Part shown: positions 12,891 to 24,466 of the stretch, in pieces | Layout of the letters: each line of letters opens with the position of its first letter | Position numbering within the stretch: the stretch's first letter is position 1 | Assembly: GCF_000485595.1 (NCBI RefSeq) | Contig: NW_014577150.1 | Span: 490,954 to 532,499, forward strand | Direction: 5' to 3' | DNA length: 41,546 bases | DNA from: Priapulus caudatus | Lineage: Eukaryota; Priapulida; Priapulimorpha; Priapulimorphida; Priapulidae | The notes under the pieces: model-generated | Seen by the model: the letters and a program-made list of their open reading frames with translations, nothing else | Databases searched by the model: none | Told to the model about the DNA's origin: nothing | Translations under genes and position numbers: made by a program

Positions 12891-15338
12891 CCACCCCTGC
12901 GGTTAACTTGAGAGCTAGAGACGCAGTACCTTAGAATAGAGCGAGTGGATAGCTCACATACTTTTTTTTGTCAGATCTGATTAACAATGATCTGGTAATC
13001 AACGGGAAGAAGGTCCCTTCGCCGTGCGCCTGCGCCGTGCAATGAGTATAACCCGGATCACGGCCTGTAAATCGCGCTTGAACAGCCTTGGATTATCAGT
13101 ATGGCAGATCAGTTATGGCCGTGGCGGCAAGAGGAATATACTAATTTGTCCGCTTCTAATGATCTAAAACATACTGAGCAAACACGTTACTAATCTTGCC
13201 GCTGTGCCACGAAATACCCCCCATTCGCAGTTGGAATCTTGACCAGCTAATTGAAACATGCTACGATATACTATATATATATATCCATACGGCGCCCATT
13301 GTGCTGCAATAATACACATATTTCACACAACACATATTACATAAGATAATAGTCACCATATTATATGCTCACCGTAAATAGTAAAAAAAATATATATATT
13401 TACACTTTTTTCACCGCATGATATACGATCGTAATTTCTGTTCACTTTGTATTGGTTAAATTGCCCCATCTTATACTTGCCTGTTTTACTATTATTGTTC
13501 GATGCTGAACATACACTTCGTGACTCAATTAATAGCCCATAGCACTGCAATTAATTAGGAACATAATATCAAATCGTCAGGGTTTTTTGCGATTTTTACA
13601 CTAGTGAGAAAACAATTTATCAGGTAAGAATTTGACGCATACGTTCTAGTTTCCCGTTCAGTTCTTCTTTTATTGTAAAAATGGTAACAACATTTTTACA
13701 AGATTTTACCATAGACAAAATTCGCCTGACGTAGTCAATTTAATGCGCCGGTTAAGAGAATTAAGTTCGACAGGAAATGATCATCACGTAAAACGGTCCT
13801 GCACTTTCCAAATATTGCCTCCTCTCGGTTAGCTGTCACAGATCGCGCTAGCTATTAATGAGCTGAACAGGATCGTGTTAGGTAGCAGCAGTATGACACG
13901 CTCTATTTCAAGTCTGACAATCTAATTAAACACTATGTATTGCTAACACACATTTACTAAGGCGGTTGGGGGGGCCGCGAGCTGTATAAACCTCTCGGTC
14001 TTACATTACAATCGCGTTATAAATGGTTAACGATGATATGCAATGCATCCGATTGACGCCTGGTATTATCACTGCGAACGTTTTAGCAGGGGCAACGAGC
14101 ATATAGTTGTTACGGCCATATGTTATAATAATAAAAATGCACTTATCTGCGCGTAATTAGGCGTATAAATGCAAAGCAGGATTATTAACAATTACAATTC
14201 TAATTTTGCTGTGTTTCACAGCGTGCGTGCAAGAATATTCTCTTCTGAGGCACAAAAGAGGGCTATTTAGGAAACAGTTAGGTTTGCCCCCTTCAGTCAC
14301 TCCCGTATATAGGCCTGATCTCACGACTTGCACGCAGGTACACAATAATTAAGAGGAATAATAATATGAAGTAATATTTCGAAAGCACGCCGCTGCAAGG
14401 AAGAAATATACTATTATTAGCTATCCGCTTGGAATGAATGCGATGCCAAAATGAATGTATTTCGTAATAAAATTGGAAAACGCTTATGAGACACTTGAAG
14501 TGAATGACAGACGAAAAACACCTTTTCGATTTCCGGATCTCTACTCTCCCATTCCTTTTCTTGTCCATCCCAGTCTGTCAATTTATATACTTCACACTTC
14601 TACGCACGGATGGACCCTATAGTCAAGCCATAGCCGACTCTCAATAGCCATAGCCATTCTATCTTGCGTGGATTTAGTCGCACGTGAATTATGTTATGAG
14701 ATTCGATCGGCAACTCTATTGCTTGCATTTTCTAATGATATTTCCGGCTATGATTCATTTTTACACATGAGCGTTGTTCGATTAACCGCTAATACAAAAA
14801 CCTAATTTCACACGAATCCGCGACTGGAAGCACAATCCGTGTCTGAGTAACCGTGCTGAAGCTCAATCGCAAACAGCAGTTTACGTATGGGCCTGACGCG
14901 ATCATGAATACCAGACCTTCGGCCTCCGAATTGTCACTTGTCACAGAACTATTCTTAAAGGTACTAGTTTTGCAAAGCCCATAACGCTATGAATTGTCTA
15001 AATGAGCACATTTCCGTACTTGTGTCGAGTAGAGATAACTCGAACATGCGAACAGTCGGTCTTATAATGCTCTAGGTGCGCGGCAGGACACCTTATACAC
15101 TCACGAATCGAGACGCCCGCACACGCCTATCTATAAGATCTCTTCGACCTCATCCTGTCGTCTCATTCTCCTCCCATTCCATCTTCGCCTGTGGGTAACT
15201 TTCACATTATGCCTAAACGCCTCTTCGCACTTGTACATGGCGCACCACCGCGAAGCCGCTGCTTACCTAATTCATACTACGAGGTAGCTTATATGCCGCC
15301 TTAAAAGCTGTGTTATGACTGATTCTCTTACCGGGCCA

Positions 15339-15597
15339 TCACATATCCACGCTATAAACTGGTATTATGCTGAGCCCGTGCGCCATTTTAGGCGACGTCA
15401 GCCTAATTAGGTGCTTTTCATACGCTAAAATCAGGGCAACAATGCCGATGAAAAGGATGCCAAGTGCACACAAAATGTTTAGGCAGTCAAAAATATTAGT
15501 AGACAACCAGTACCAGCTAACGAATAGCAATAACAGTTCGAGACATGCCGCCATCGCCAGCTTTGTACATTTCATTACCTGATGCCAAGAAGTCAGC
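15339..15597 (-). other. unproven open frame with two hydrophobic segments (possible exon)
   Basis: Reading leftward from an acceptor-like pyrimidine tract ending CACCTTCCAG, the frame encodes about 85 residues with two strongly hydrophobic stretches: around MAACLELLLLFVSWYWL and around ILCALGILFIGIVALILA. It stops at 15339. Unlike the CT-rich sequence before it, this part is not low complexity, so the hydrophobicity is not simply a repeat effect. Against it being real: the mirrored copy at about 27400-27570 carries several one-base deletions that break the frame, no family is recognised, and I see no convincing partner exons. Confidence 0.15.
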
Positions 15598-15965
15598 GGC
15601 CTGGAAGGTGAGAGAGAGGGTGCCGGAGAGCTGACTGAGAAAGAGAAAGCGCCGAGTGAGAGGAGAGGGGGAGGGGAAGAAGAAGAGACAGGAGTTGACG
15701 GGTAAGAGGGAGGTGAAAGAGGGTGTGAGCGATGCCGCCGATGAGGTTTAGGGTGGCAATGAGGGTGACGCGGGCGAGGAAGGCTGAGAATGCGACCGTC
15801 TCTAAGATAAGGGCAAGGCGGGCAGCACGGGTCATGCGAAACGCTAACGAAGGTGGCTGACGAAGCTTTACCAGCACACAAGGCAAATAAAAACGCAAGT
15901 TGGAAGAGAAGGGTAGGTGAGGGGAAAGCGAGAAGGATGCAGCGTGGAGGCGCAAGAGCCTTGCT
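15596..15965. repeat. purine-rich (GA/GGA) tract, left-arm copy
   Basis: The plus strand is dominated by GAGAGAGG, GGGGAGGGGAAG and AAGAAGAG words. The mirrored right arm (about 26995-27400) is correspondingly CT-rich. Long open frames rich in Ser, Leu and Pro on the minus strand reflect this bias. Confidence 0.7.
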
Positions 15966-17433
15966 GCTGAGCATGAGGAAGGTACGAGCTAAAAAAAGAC
16001 GAGGAAATGCATGGAGAGAACACGACGTAAGACGGCAATAGGGGGAGGGGAACGCCTAAGAACAAGGGTCCGTATAGATGAATGGAGACTGGAATCCGCC
16101 GCCTACCATTTCATACGATGGTTAAACGATTCATTCGACTGTCTCAGCGTGTTTAGCATCTGCCGACTTACTTCACCAAAATCCGTATGCTTACATTCCT
16201 GACATGCTCTATAAGGGATCCCACACCTTGTGTTTATTCTTATATGGCAAGCCGATCTCCCATTTCCTCATATTAATGATAGCCGATTACCAAACGCGTC
16301 GTTCTATGAGCCCACCGTTGTACAACAAGTCATTAGGATAATGTCATTTCTAGCGTATAATAGCGGTCACGCAGCGATCCAAACTTTTGCTGCGATCATT
16401 ATACGTTCAACTTGTGTCTTCTAGTTCACCGGTTCAGCCGCAGTTCGTTGCTTCATCCTTTCTTCTATATCACTCTCGCTAGCGCTGTATTCTGCCTGCT
16501 TGCACACCTGCTATCTCTGTCGTCCCCTTGGTCACTCAGCTCCCCTTCTCCTGGTGTTCACAAACGGTTCGTTTCTGCCAGCACGGTATGCTGAGGAGTA
16601 TGTAGCTGGTATTTTTGAATTATCATGAATGGGATTATAATCTCGGCCACTTCACATCACAGCTTTTCACTCTTACAACAATGAGCTTCCAAATAACGAC
16701 CAATAACGAAAAGCCATTTTCCGTTGCAATCATAATATTATCTGAGTCTAAATGCCAGCAGTTATTTACCGGTGAAGTGTCAAGTTTTAGTACCAAACCC
16801 TATGCTGTCTTAAACGTCTTTCAACCGTATAGGTGATCAAGACATTGTTCGCTAGGTTAAAGTGGCCAGGATTTCTCTCTGCTTATTTCCCCTTCTCATC
16901 GATACTAATTAAAGCGAAAGAACGACGTAATCTACTCATCCTGGGTTTCAGTCATTTGTCAGAATTACCCGAATCTTGCCTGATTTGTCGTCCGCCGATC
17001 GCGTGTGGTGGCCTAGTAGCCCGCTTGTTATGTAGTCTCCCTTTACTAATATAAGCCACGCCATGGCAGCTCATTGTATATGTCGTACTGGTGGTTATTA
17101 TTGTAATATATTTTATATGCATCGCAAAGCCTTGGGCAGCTGCTTTCCGTATGATCAGTACGTATATCTATCCATCGTAACACATAGGCAATCAGATCAG
17201 CTAATGACAGAATCCTCGTCGTGTTTATCGCTTGCTAAACGCCGGACGCCAGCTGAATTGCCGCAGGATTTTTAGTCTTGTCTGGTAGGGAAAATTGAAC
17301 GTAATTATATTATAGGTTATATCGTAATCATGCCAAGTATAGAAATAAAATATCAAAAGACTGTACAACACAGTTCGCTGTCATTATAGTTCATCTACTA
17401 CTGCTACTGCGTTGCCGCTTGGGAACATTTATG

Positions 17434-17718
17434 TTGAAATTATATCGAATCTTCACTGCAATGGCTGTTGTACTACAAATCGCTTCTTGCTCTACTGTGA
17501 GGAGTGCATTGCAACAAAATGGAGAGCGTACCATCAATAATAGTCGATGGACGAATCAGTACGCGAGCAAACTGTTAAATTCGCTTCACAAAATTGCTGA
17601 TGAAAGATTCGAGAAGGATTGTATTCATATTAGATATGTGGGCAAAAATTACAGGATACGCGTGACGCATATATATTGGAGGCAAATGCGTGATGACGAA
17701 AAAGCATTTATCGTATAG
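17434..17718 (+). other. unproven 95-codon open frame with signal-peptide-like start
   Basis: From the ATG at 17431-17433 the frame reads a basic start followed by a hydrophobic run (MLKLYRIFTAMAVVLQIASC), then a mixed, basic sequence ending DDEKAFIV before a stop. The composition resembles a small secreted protein. An upstream in-frame ATG at 17419 would add four residues. However, the mirrored copy (about 25490-25790, opposite strand) is broken by several one-base insertions and deletions, and no family is recognised. It could be an unassigned small gene, an exon, or chance. Confidence 0.15.
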
Positions 17719-19599
17719 CTAAAGAGATCTTCGGTGCATGGAACATGTTATTGAGCGAAGCTTTTGGCGATCGATGTGATGTGATTGTGTCGCGGTTAGG
17801 GAGGATTGCCGTTTACTAGACTAACACACTTACATTTACAGCGCGGTCGTTGCTATGTCGACGTGCCCACAAGAAGATGGATTACGTGTCCTTTTACATG
17901 ATCTAAAGCACAGTTTAATTTATCCTTGAAATCACTGTCAAATTCAGAGTCGTCAGTATGAAACAATAGTGTCTACGGCGGAACAAGATATGAACCGAAA
18001 TATTATGTCAATGGCCCGGGTTTTCACTAGTTCGGATAAAAAGTTGTTGAGGAGATAAAGTGGCCCGTTACCAGCGGACTGAGACATCCGGAGGCCGTTC
18101 AGCCACTAATCAGTGCTCCTCTATTGTAGATACTCAGTGATAATTCCGTGACGTACGAAGCACCTAAGACGGCCCGGAGGGTTAGACGGAACAAGGCGCT
18201 TACATGCCCTCACATATAATGCCACTATAGAGCATGGATATGGCCCATCTACTGTGGACGCCATCGTCGCCACACTGTAGGGCTGTATTGTAAAGACGAC
18301 TCAAAGTCTTAAAACAGGCCTTTCAAAATACTCCGGCCGGTTCACGCAAATGCACGCCAGCAAAAAGCAGCCACTATTCGTCGGTTGCTTGTCTTGCCTT
18401 TAAAACCGTGTTCGGCAAACGCAGAACACAAAAGAAAACATTTTCGTTGCAGCGTTAAGGGAAATAAGTCACGCGTGCTTGTTGCAATTCGTCCAATTAT
18501 TTACCTGTTTTTGTCGGTCGAGCTTAATTGCGCATTATACGCGACAGTTCGCCACATTTCACTTGGAAATTCATTTGGATTAGGAAACAATCGCGGCGCC
18601 GCCCGCATGCCTATTATATGACGCGCCAGGCGCGGCTTATTAATTTGCCAGTGAATCATGAAGATGAATGAATGTGATGTTGTCATGCGGCCCATCGATC
18701 ATCCGATTCGCTACAACTCCCTGTTGCATTCGCAAAATCTCTCAATACGGACACGATCCACGTGGACTGCTGACCATTCGGTCCACCCTACTCCTATGCG
18801 CAAATACTCATACGAGTTTGCGAATACGAGGTTATGCAGTTGTGTGTACTTCTATTTGGGTGTTGACCTCAGCTAGAGTTAGTTAAATGTGCTAGAGATT
18901 GTTTCGTTTAGGATAGCCAAGGTAGAGTAGCAGACGTTGAGGGCTCGTCAGATAGAGCAAAGTCCGCAGACTTAGTTATATGACACTCTGACTTTATTCA
19001 ATAACTCCGCTCGAACACACAAAAATTATCATATACTACTACGGCAACCAAGGTTACCCAAGCCTAGGTCCTGCGTCATCGTCTTCCGTTCTCCTACATC
19101 TTGACATAGTAAACTGTTCCATGGTAATAAGCTGATACTCTAATAATTGCTCTCTTCTTATATGTCCGTGGTCTTATTATATGCTTCCTAACAAACAGCT
19201 CCGGAGACGCCCTAACAATCTATTAACACCAGCTGTCTTCAATTACCGCTGGTTTGTACGGTCGGGGGGCTATAAATATTATATCTTTATTGTAATACTA
19301 TCATAAAATACGAGCCAGGGAGGCTTAATTATATGTTGTACAATAATATCGCGAAAAGCCGTAATCTTAGCCGCACGCCTCTCGATCTAGAAGCGCACGC
19401 ACCCCTACAAAACAACATCCTTCATTCCTCTTTCTCGAAATGATTCGTGCCCTCACGAAAATACAGGTTAAAAAAAAATATTAAACATTCAAAAACTAGC
19501 AGCACTCGCGGAGAGCACAGACTCCGGCCAGACGGCAGCTGAATTCTCTCAATGTGAATTTTTTTATTTAATTAATTAATAATTACGTGAAAAAATAAT

Positions 19600-19817
19600 T
19601 AATTAATTGGGATTCCGGATCATCACCACAAAATGTAATCAATTTCTGAAGTTACCCCATTTCTGACCTATCCTGCGAAATTCTTATTATGTAATGTCAT
19701 TGATTAATTAATTATAAATTGGGGTACCGGATCACCACAAAATGTAATCACATTTGCTCGAGCAGTTACCCATTTCTGACCTATCCTGAAGAATTTTATA
19801 TTAATGAATGAATGAAT

Positions 19818-19822
<5 letters not shown>
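19600..19822 (-). repeat. AATTAATT / TCCGGATCC tandem units at the inner end of the left arm
   Basis: About two reverse-complement copies of the module with CCGGATCATCACCACAAAATG, then ACCCCATTTCTGACCTATCC, then AT-rich TTAATTAATT sequence. The same module is tandem at 23450-23765 and single at 2160-2265. Confidence 0.85.
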
Positions 19823-19856
<34 letters not shown>

Positions 19857-19894
19857 CGTGCGTGCGTGCGTGCGTGCGTGTGTGTGTGTGTGCA
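19819..19894. repeat. (TG)n-(CG)n-(TGCG)n tract
   Basis: About 76 bases of essentially uninterrupted alternating purine-pyrimidine sequence: a TG run, then CGCGCGCG, then CGTG repeats, then a TG run. It sits exactly at the inner boundary of the left arm. Confidence 0.95.
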
Positions 19895-20268
19895 ACTTTT
19901 CCTTCCACTGCGGTTGGTTCAGACGTGGATGTGAACGAAGCCGTTAGGTAGACTGAATTTCTAGCCCTTCTGATATTCCTAGCCCTTAATTATTGCGTAT
20001 AGTTATTATGTACAGATGTTGGAGATTAATCAGATTATATACATTGGTTCAGTTTCTTTCTTGCTGTCGAAGCTCTATATATCCATGCTCTATGCCTCCC
20101 GCTGTATTTGTATACCGAATGTGACAAGGAATGTGTTCAAGAGCACAAAATATAGATTTGCTTCAAATGCATGTGCGATAGCATGAGATAAAATAACACG
20201 GACATGGCCTAACGCGTTTATATATCAGCAATTTACCCACGAGCAGGTTCGAGTATTGAACTACGACG
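19895..20268. other. no gene seen (start of spacer)
   Basis: Single-copy spacer between the left arm and the minisatellites. No coding exon, RNA gene or element recognised. Confidence 0.5.
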
Positions 20269-20269
20269 G

Positions 20270-20622
20270 ATTCTTGCTGCTACTCGACACTTGCCGGCGG
20301 CTTCTCGCTGCTATCGCCACCTACCGGTAGATTTTGGCTGCTACTCGCCACCTACCGGCTGATTCTCGGTGCTATCGCCATCTAGCGGTGGATTCCCGCT
20401 GTTACTCATTACTTACCGGCAGATTGTCGCTGCTATCGCCACCTCCCGGGTGCATTCTTAATTGCTGCTATCGCCACCTACCGGTAGATTTTGGCTGCTA
20501 CTCGCCACCTACCGGCTGATTCTCGCTAATAATTACCACCTACTAGCGAATTGACACTTATACCTGCCACCTATCGACGGATTTTTGCCTGCTACCAATC
20601 ACCTACCGGCGGATTTTCTTTC
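20270..20622 (+). repeat. ~31-bp minisatellite
   Basis: About eleven diverged units built around GCTGCTATCGCCACCTACCG followed by GCGGATTCTC-type sequence, at a spacing of about 31-32 bases. One pair of units (starting near 20334 and near 20483) repeats almost exactly, suggesting higher-order duplication. The open frames through it are repeat translations. Confidence 0.88.
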
Positions 20623-20736
20623 TAAACCTCTTTTCATCTGTTTTTCTTAGTCGTCGGCGCAACCAGGGACGCTCAGAAGCTAGCGGTGAGCTACACTACC
20701 CAGGTCTTCAGCGTCTGTGCAACACCACATAGCCGG

Positions 20737-20830
20737 CCTATTGATCAATTGATCATCGGTGTATTAATCATCATTAATTGATCATCGGTGTATTAATCAT
20801 CATTAATTGATCATCGGTGTGTTTAATCAA
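20737..20830. repeat. 29-bp tandem repeat, about three units
   Basis: Unit TTGATCATCGGTGTATTAAT followed by CATCATTAA, repeated about three times, the last unit diverging at GTGTGTTTAATCAATC. Confidence 0.9.
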
Positions 20831-20898
20831 TCTCTCATCACCAGTATCAATCGTATGCTGGACAATGCTTATCTGGTCAGAACGTTCCACTGCGTTCC

Positions 20899-20948
20899 AC
20901 TATTCTATTATATTCTATTCTATTCTATTCTATTCTATTCTCTATTCG
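20899..20948. repeat. (CTATT)n pentanucleotide microsatellite
   Basis: Run of about eight CTATT units with small interruptions at both ends. Confidence 0.92.
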
Positions 20949-21340
20949 GCCCACTCGCACAAAACACTGACTGCAAACTAATATCCACAGCGCACACATT
21001 ACTCCATCATACCCGTGGGTCACACTGCCAAAAGTCAAACAGCCTCCATACAGATTTACCTGGCATTGTCATTGGGCCAGAAAATCTATTGCCTGTCCAA
21101 TGTTGTGGCTGTTCGTATGCGAACCCTCATACACCGAGCACCGTGTCCGTCTCGAACTCTACCCGCATGTCACTCTGTCTGTCGTCAGTCGTCACACGAG
21201 CATTCACAGCAGTCGCGATGCTATATCTGGCTTACCGATAGTCACCACGCGACTACCCCATCAGCTTCACTAATGGCCGCATCTCTACCACTATCACTCG
21301 CATTAGTGCCTGTCACGCTCGTTCCACGTCCGGGCAAGTG
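20949..21340. other. no gene seen
   Basis: Moderately GC-rich spacer with two overlapping open frames of about 100-140 codons. Neither shows a recognisable domain, and the longer one starts inside the tandem repeats. Confidence 0.4.
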
Positions 21341-21342
21341 AT

Positions 21343-21376
<34 letters not shown>

Positions 21377-21384
21377 TAATTATA

Positions 21385-21425
<41 letters not shown>

Positions 21426-21430
21426 TATAT
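21341..21430. repeat. (TA)n tract
   Basis: Nearly pure alternating TA for about 90 bases. It abuts the terminal hairpin of element copy B and replaces the inverted sequence present at the matching position of copy A. Confidence 0.95.
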
Positions 21431-23540
21431 CAAGAGTACATAATAGGAGATACATAACTCTCCTATTATGTACTATTGATATATATATTGCACAGATTAT
21501 ATCATAATCGGCTCAGACATTCATGAACGATAAATAGCTATTACGTAAGTAGAAATCTGGGCACATTAATGTGAAACAATATTGCCCTTGTAGATATACA
21601 TTTCAATGTAAGTCCACTAAGGCTGAGAGAGTCATATATATACCGGAACGTACCCTGGTACCAGAGCATTAAATCAACGTGATTTATATGCTCTGCTGGT
21701 ACTATCTAATATGCGGACCGTACCTTCGCCTACTTCACTAACGAGTCTAGGGAGTCGCCTACGCCTACTCCTAACCCTAACAATATTAGAGATTACCAGG
21801 GTAGTTCTGGTATACCGGACCGTACCCAGGGTACGTTCCGGCAGTACCCTGGGGGACATCGACCCTATGAGCCCCACTAAGTGCGTTGCATTGTGTTAAC
21901 GTCCTTTTACTTTTCCCGGTTTATTGGCGTTTAGATGAGTATCGTTTGCTCTGAAGCTCACACGGTATGTGTTTAAATGTGGAACGACAAGGTTCTTAAC
22001 ACAACGTACCGGTGCAACCGATACGGCTGATGATATACTGTGAAGTAGAAGAGGATTGATGCAAGTTAAACCGTTGTATATTTTATATGCGATAATACGC
22101 GTGCCGGTGGGGTGTCTAGTAATAGGCCGTGTATAGTGTGGTATACAATCTCGCCCATGTATTGTAAGAATATGCTATTTGTAACAACCAATATCCTCTC
22201 CCCTAGTGGCGTTCTCGATTGTAGTTTTGATGCTAATACATTTAGTTAATGTCAGTAGTAATCAATGCTTATGGGATTTAAACATACACTTATTGACTAA
22301 TCTAGCTTTACCTACCAGCTGGTAAATGGGTCATCTGTTAAACCCGGTGTAGTACTTCTACCTCACCATCACACGTAAACGCGATCGGTATCTTGAAAAC
22401 GCGCCTTCTCCGCCACCTCACAATGCGAGCACGGTACCATGTTCAGCACATCGCACCTGGTATGGCAAATGGAACCTTCTGTCCCACGACTCTATCTCGA
22501 TTGGTCATAACTCGGCTATGTACAACGTTGGGTCGGCGGTAGATTGCAAGTGTGGCTAACTGTTTTGTTTTGTATCACTGTCATAATGCACTGTATAAAA
22601 CAATTTATGTACCCAGTTATTCTATTTAGGTAGCGTATTTTTAAACCGTAGTTATGATAAAAATTACATCGTTTCTTAGTTAATTGAAATACATTTTCAT
22701 GAGGACATGAAATGAACTTTCAAGAGGGTCCAAGGGAATTATTGTAATCGGTAAGCGGTGACGGGACAGTGACGGACGCACACTTCGCGCTAAGCGGACC
22801 GGGCTAGAGAATGATGTGTCGATGCGATGCGTAGCGTTTATAAGGCAATATTAAGACAATAACGAACGCACTCGGCACCTCGCGCCAGAGGTCGCTACGT
22901 TCTGCATTCGCACCTCTACCAGCTGTCGAGAGGAGCAGCAGATGACAGATGAAGAAGAAGAAATCTACACGGCGACGATAGGGTATGCTACATCGTAAAT
23001 TTCACTGTATCCATAGCCACGAGTTCGAAATAATTTATTAACAGTAAAATAGCTCGAGTTTTTGCCGAGCAACTGCGCGCGAATTTTCGTAGTTATAGCT
23101 AGCGTGTATTCAAATTCATTGGGCGCGTGACTGACTCAAACCGTCGAGAGGGGTGAAATATCAAGCGTATTAAGAAGGAATACTTCATAATACGCTCTGG
23201 AATATAGATTATAGTGAACCTATGCACTGGTTGGCGTTTGCAACCTGGACTAACGTTTCATTACCTCGCGCAGGGGCTTGGCGGAGGTTATGTTTTCACC
23301 GCGTGTGTTAGTGTGTTTGTGGGTTTGTGGTTTGTGGTTTGTGTACGCTCTGCTGATTGGCTGATTGGCCCGCCACCGCCGCCGCCCGCCGCGCGCGGAA
23401 CCGCCCTGTATCATACAGGTTAAGCCTAACTGAAAAAGTTATGGACGGATGTCAATAAATTTCAGGATACGTCAGAAATGGGGCTAACTTAGAATTGATG
23501 AGATTTGGCGGTGATCCGATCCAATTAATTAATTCATTCA
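21419..23540 (+). repeat. hairpin-rich dispersed repeat element, copy B
   Basis: Direct repeat of 105-2250 along its whole length, starting with the same hairpin (AAGAGTACATAATAGGAGAT and complement) and ending with the CCTGTATCATACAGG hairpin, TTAAGCCTAACTG and the AATTAATT module. Differences from copy A are mainly single-base gains or losses plus a few short deletions (for example CTTGCTGCATTGTCATAATG reduced to CATAATG near 22580). The right arm of the large inverted repeat follows immediately. Confidence 0.93.
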
Positions 23541-23765
23541 TTCATTCATTAATAAATTTTCAGGATAGGTCAGAAGGGTAACTTAGAATTGATTACATTT
23601 TGGTGGTGATTCCGGACCCAATTAATTAATTAACTAATGAATTAATTAATAAAATTTCCAGGATAGGTCAGAAATGGGGTAACTCAGAATTGATTACATT
23701 TTGGTGGTGATCCGGATCCAATTAATTAATTAATTTTTTCACTTAATTAATTAATTAATTAATAA
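23450..23765 (+). repeat. AATTAATT / TCCGGATCC tandem repeat (about three units)
   Basis: About three units of roughly 100-120 bases, each with GGATAGGTCAGAAATGGGGT, AACTTAGAATTGATTACATT, TTGGTGGTGATCCGGATCC and an AATTAATTAATT run. They bridge the end of copy B and the start of the right arm. Confidence 0.9.
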
Positions 23766-24342
23766 AAAAATTCACATTGAGAGAATTCAGCTGCCTTGGC
23801 GGAGGTCTGTGCTCTCCGAGTGCTCTAGTTTTTAATGTTTTAATATTTTTTTTAACTGTATTTTTCGTGAGGGCACGAATCATTTCGAGAAAGAATGAAG
23901 GATTGTTGTTTTGTAGGGCTGCGTGCGCTTCTAGATCGACGAGGCGTGCGGCTAATTACGCTTTTCGATATTATTGTAACAACATATAATTAAGACTCCC
24001 TGGCTCGTATTTTATATATATAAATAAAATATATATTTATAGCCCCACCTAAAACCAGCGGGTAATTGAAGAAACTGGTTTAATAGGATTGTAGGGCGTT
24101 CGGGCTGTTTTAGGAAGCATATAAATAGACACGGACATATAGAAGAGAGAATTATTAGATATCAGTTATTACATGGACAGTTACTATGTAAGATGTAGAG
24201 AACGGAAGACGAGACGCAGGACCTAGGCTTGGGTACCTTGGTTGCCGTAGTATGTATATATATTTGTGTGTTCGACGGAGTATTAATAAAGTCAGAGTTC
24301 AATAACAAGTTCTGCGACTTTGGCTCTATCTGACGAGACTCA

Positions 24343-24466
24343 ACGCTGCTACTCTACCTTGCTATCTACGAAACATCTCTACCATTTACTAACTCTACGC
24401 TGCTACTCTACCTTGCTATCTACGAAACATCTCTACCATTTACTAACTCTACGCTGCTGCGATTCC
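24343..24466. repeat. 54-bp tandem duplication private to the right arm
   Basis: Two identical 54-base units, starting at 24343 and 24397 with ACGCTGCTACTCTACCTTGC, and a partial third at 24451. The mirrored left-arm locus (about 18870-18935) has only one, diverged, unit. Confidence 0.9.

Larger units (their letters stand above)
10950..19822 (+). repeat. large inverted repeat, left arm
   Basis: This 8.9-kb stretch is, read in reverse complement, the same sequence as about 23531-31800. Anchors checked by eye: 10953-11200 against 31580-31800; 11500-11540 against ~31280-31330; 12140-12200 (CATGCC, CGGCGCCAGTAATGTTACA) against 30690-30760; 15400-15560 against 27410-27570; 17390-17750 against 25460-25810; 18840-18990 against 24290-24490; 19370-19570 against 23770-23950. 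Differences are frequent (roughly one per 8-10 bases where I aligned) and largely one-base insertions or deletions. No convincing gene is conserved in both arms. Confidence 0.92.

Noticed and set aside
15593-15974. Pro/Ser/Leu-rich minus-strand frames upstream of the two-helix frame
   Set aside because: They lie in a CT-biased tract, where hydrophobic and Ser/Pro residues follow from base composition, and the mirrored copy does not keep the frame.
20240-20262. Possible tRNA B box (GGTTCGAGTATTGAAC)
   Set aside because: Does not fit GGTTCGANNCC and no cloverleaf can be built around it.
20270-20622. CRISPR-like array of ~31-bp units
   Set aside because: Units are contiguous and diverged with no unique spacers, and the genome is animal.
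20807-21341. Two overlapping open frames of 108-144 codons in the spacer
   Set aside because: The longer one starts in tandem repeats and includes the CTATT microsatellite; no protein-like motif was recognised.
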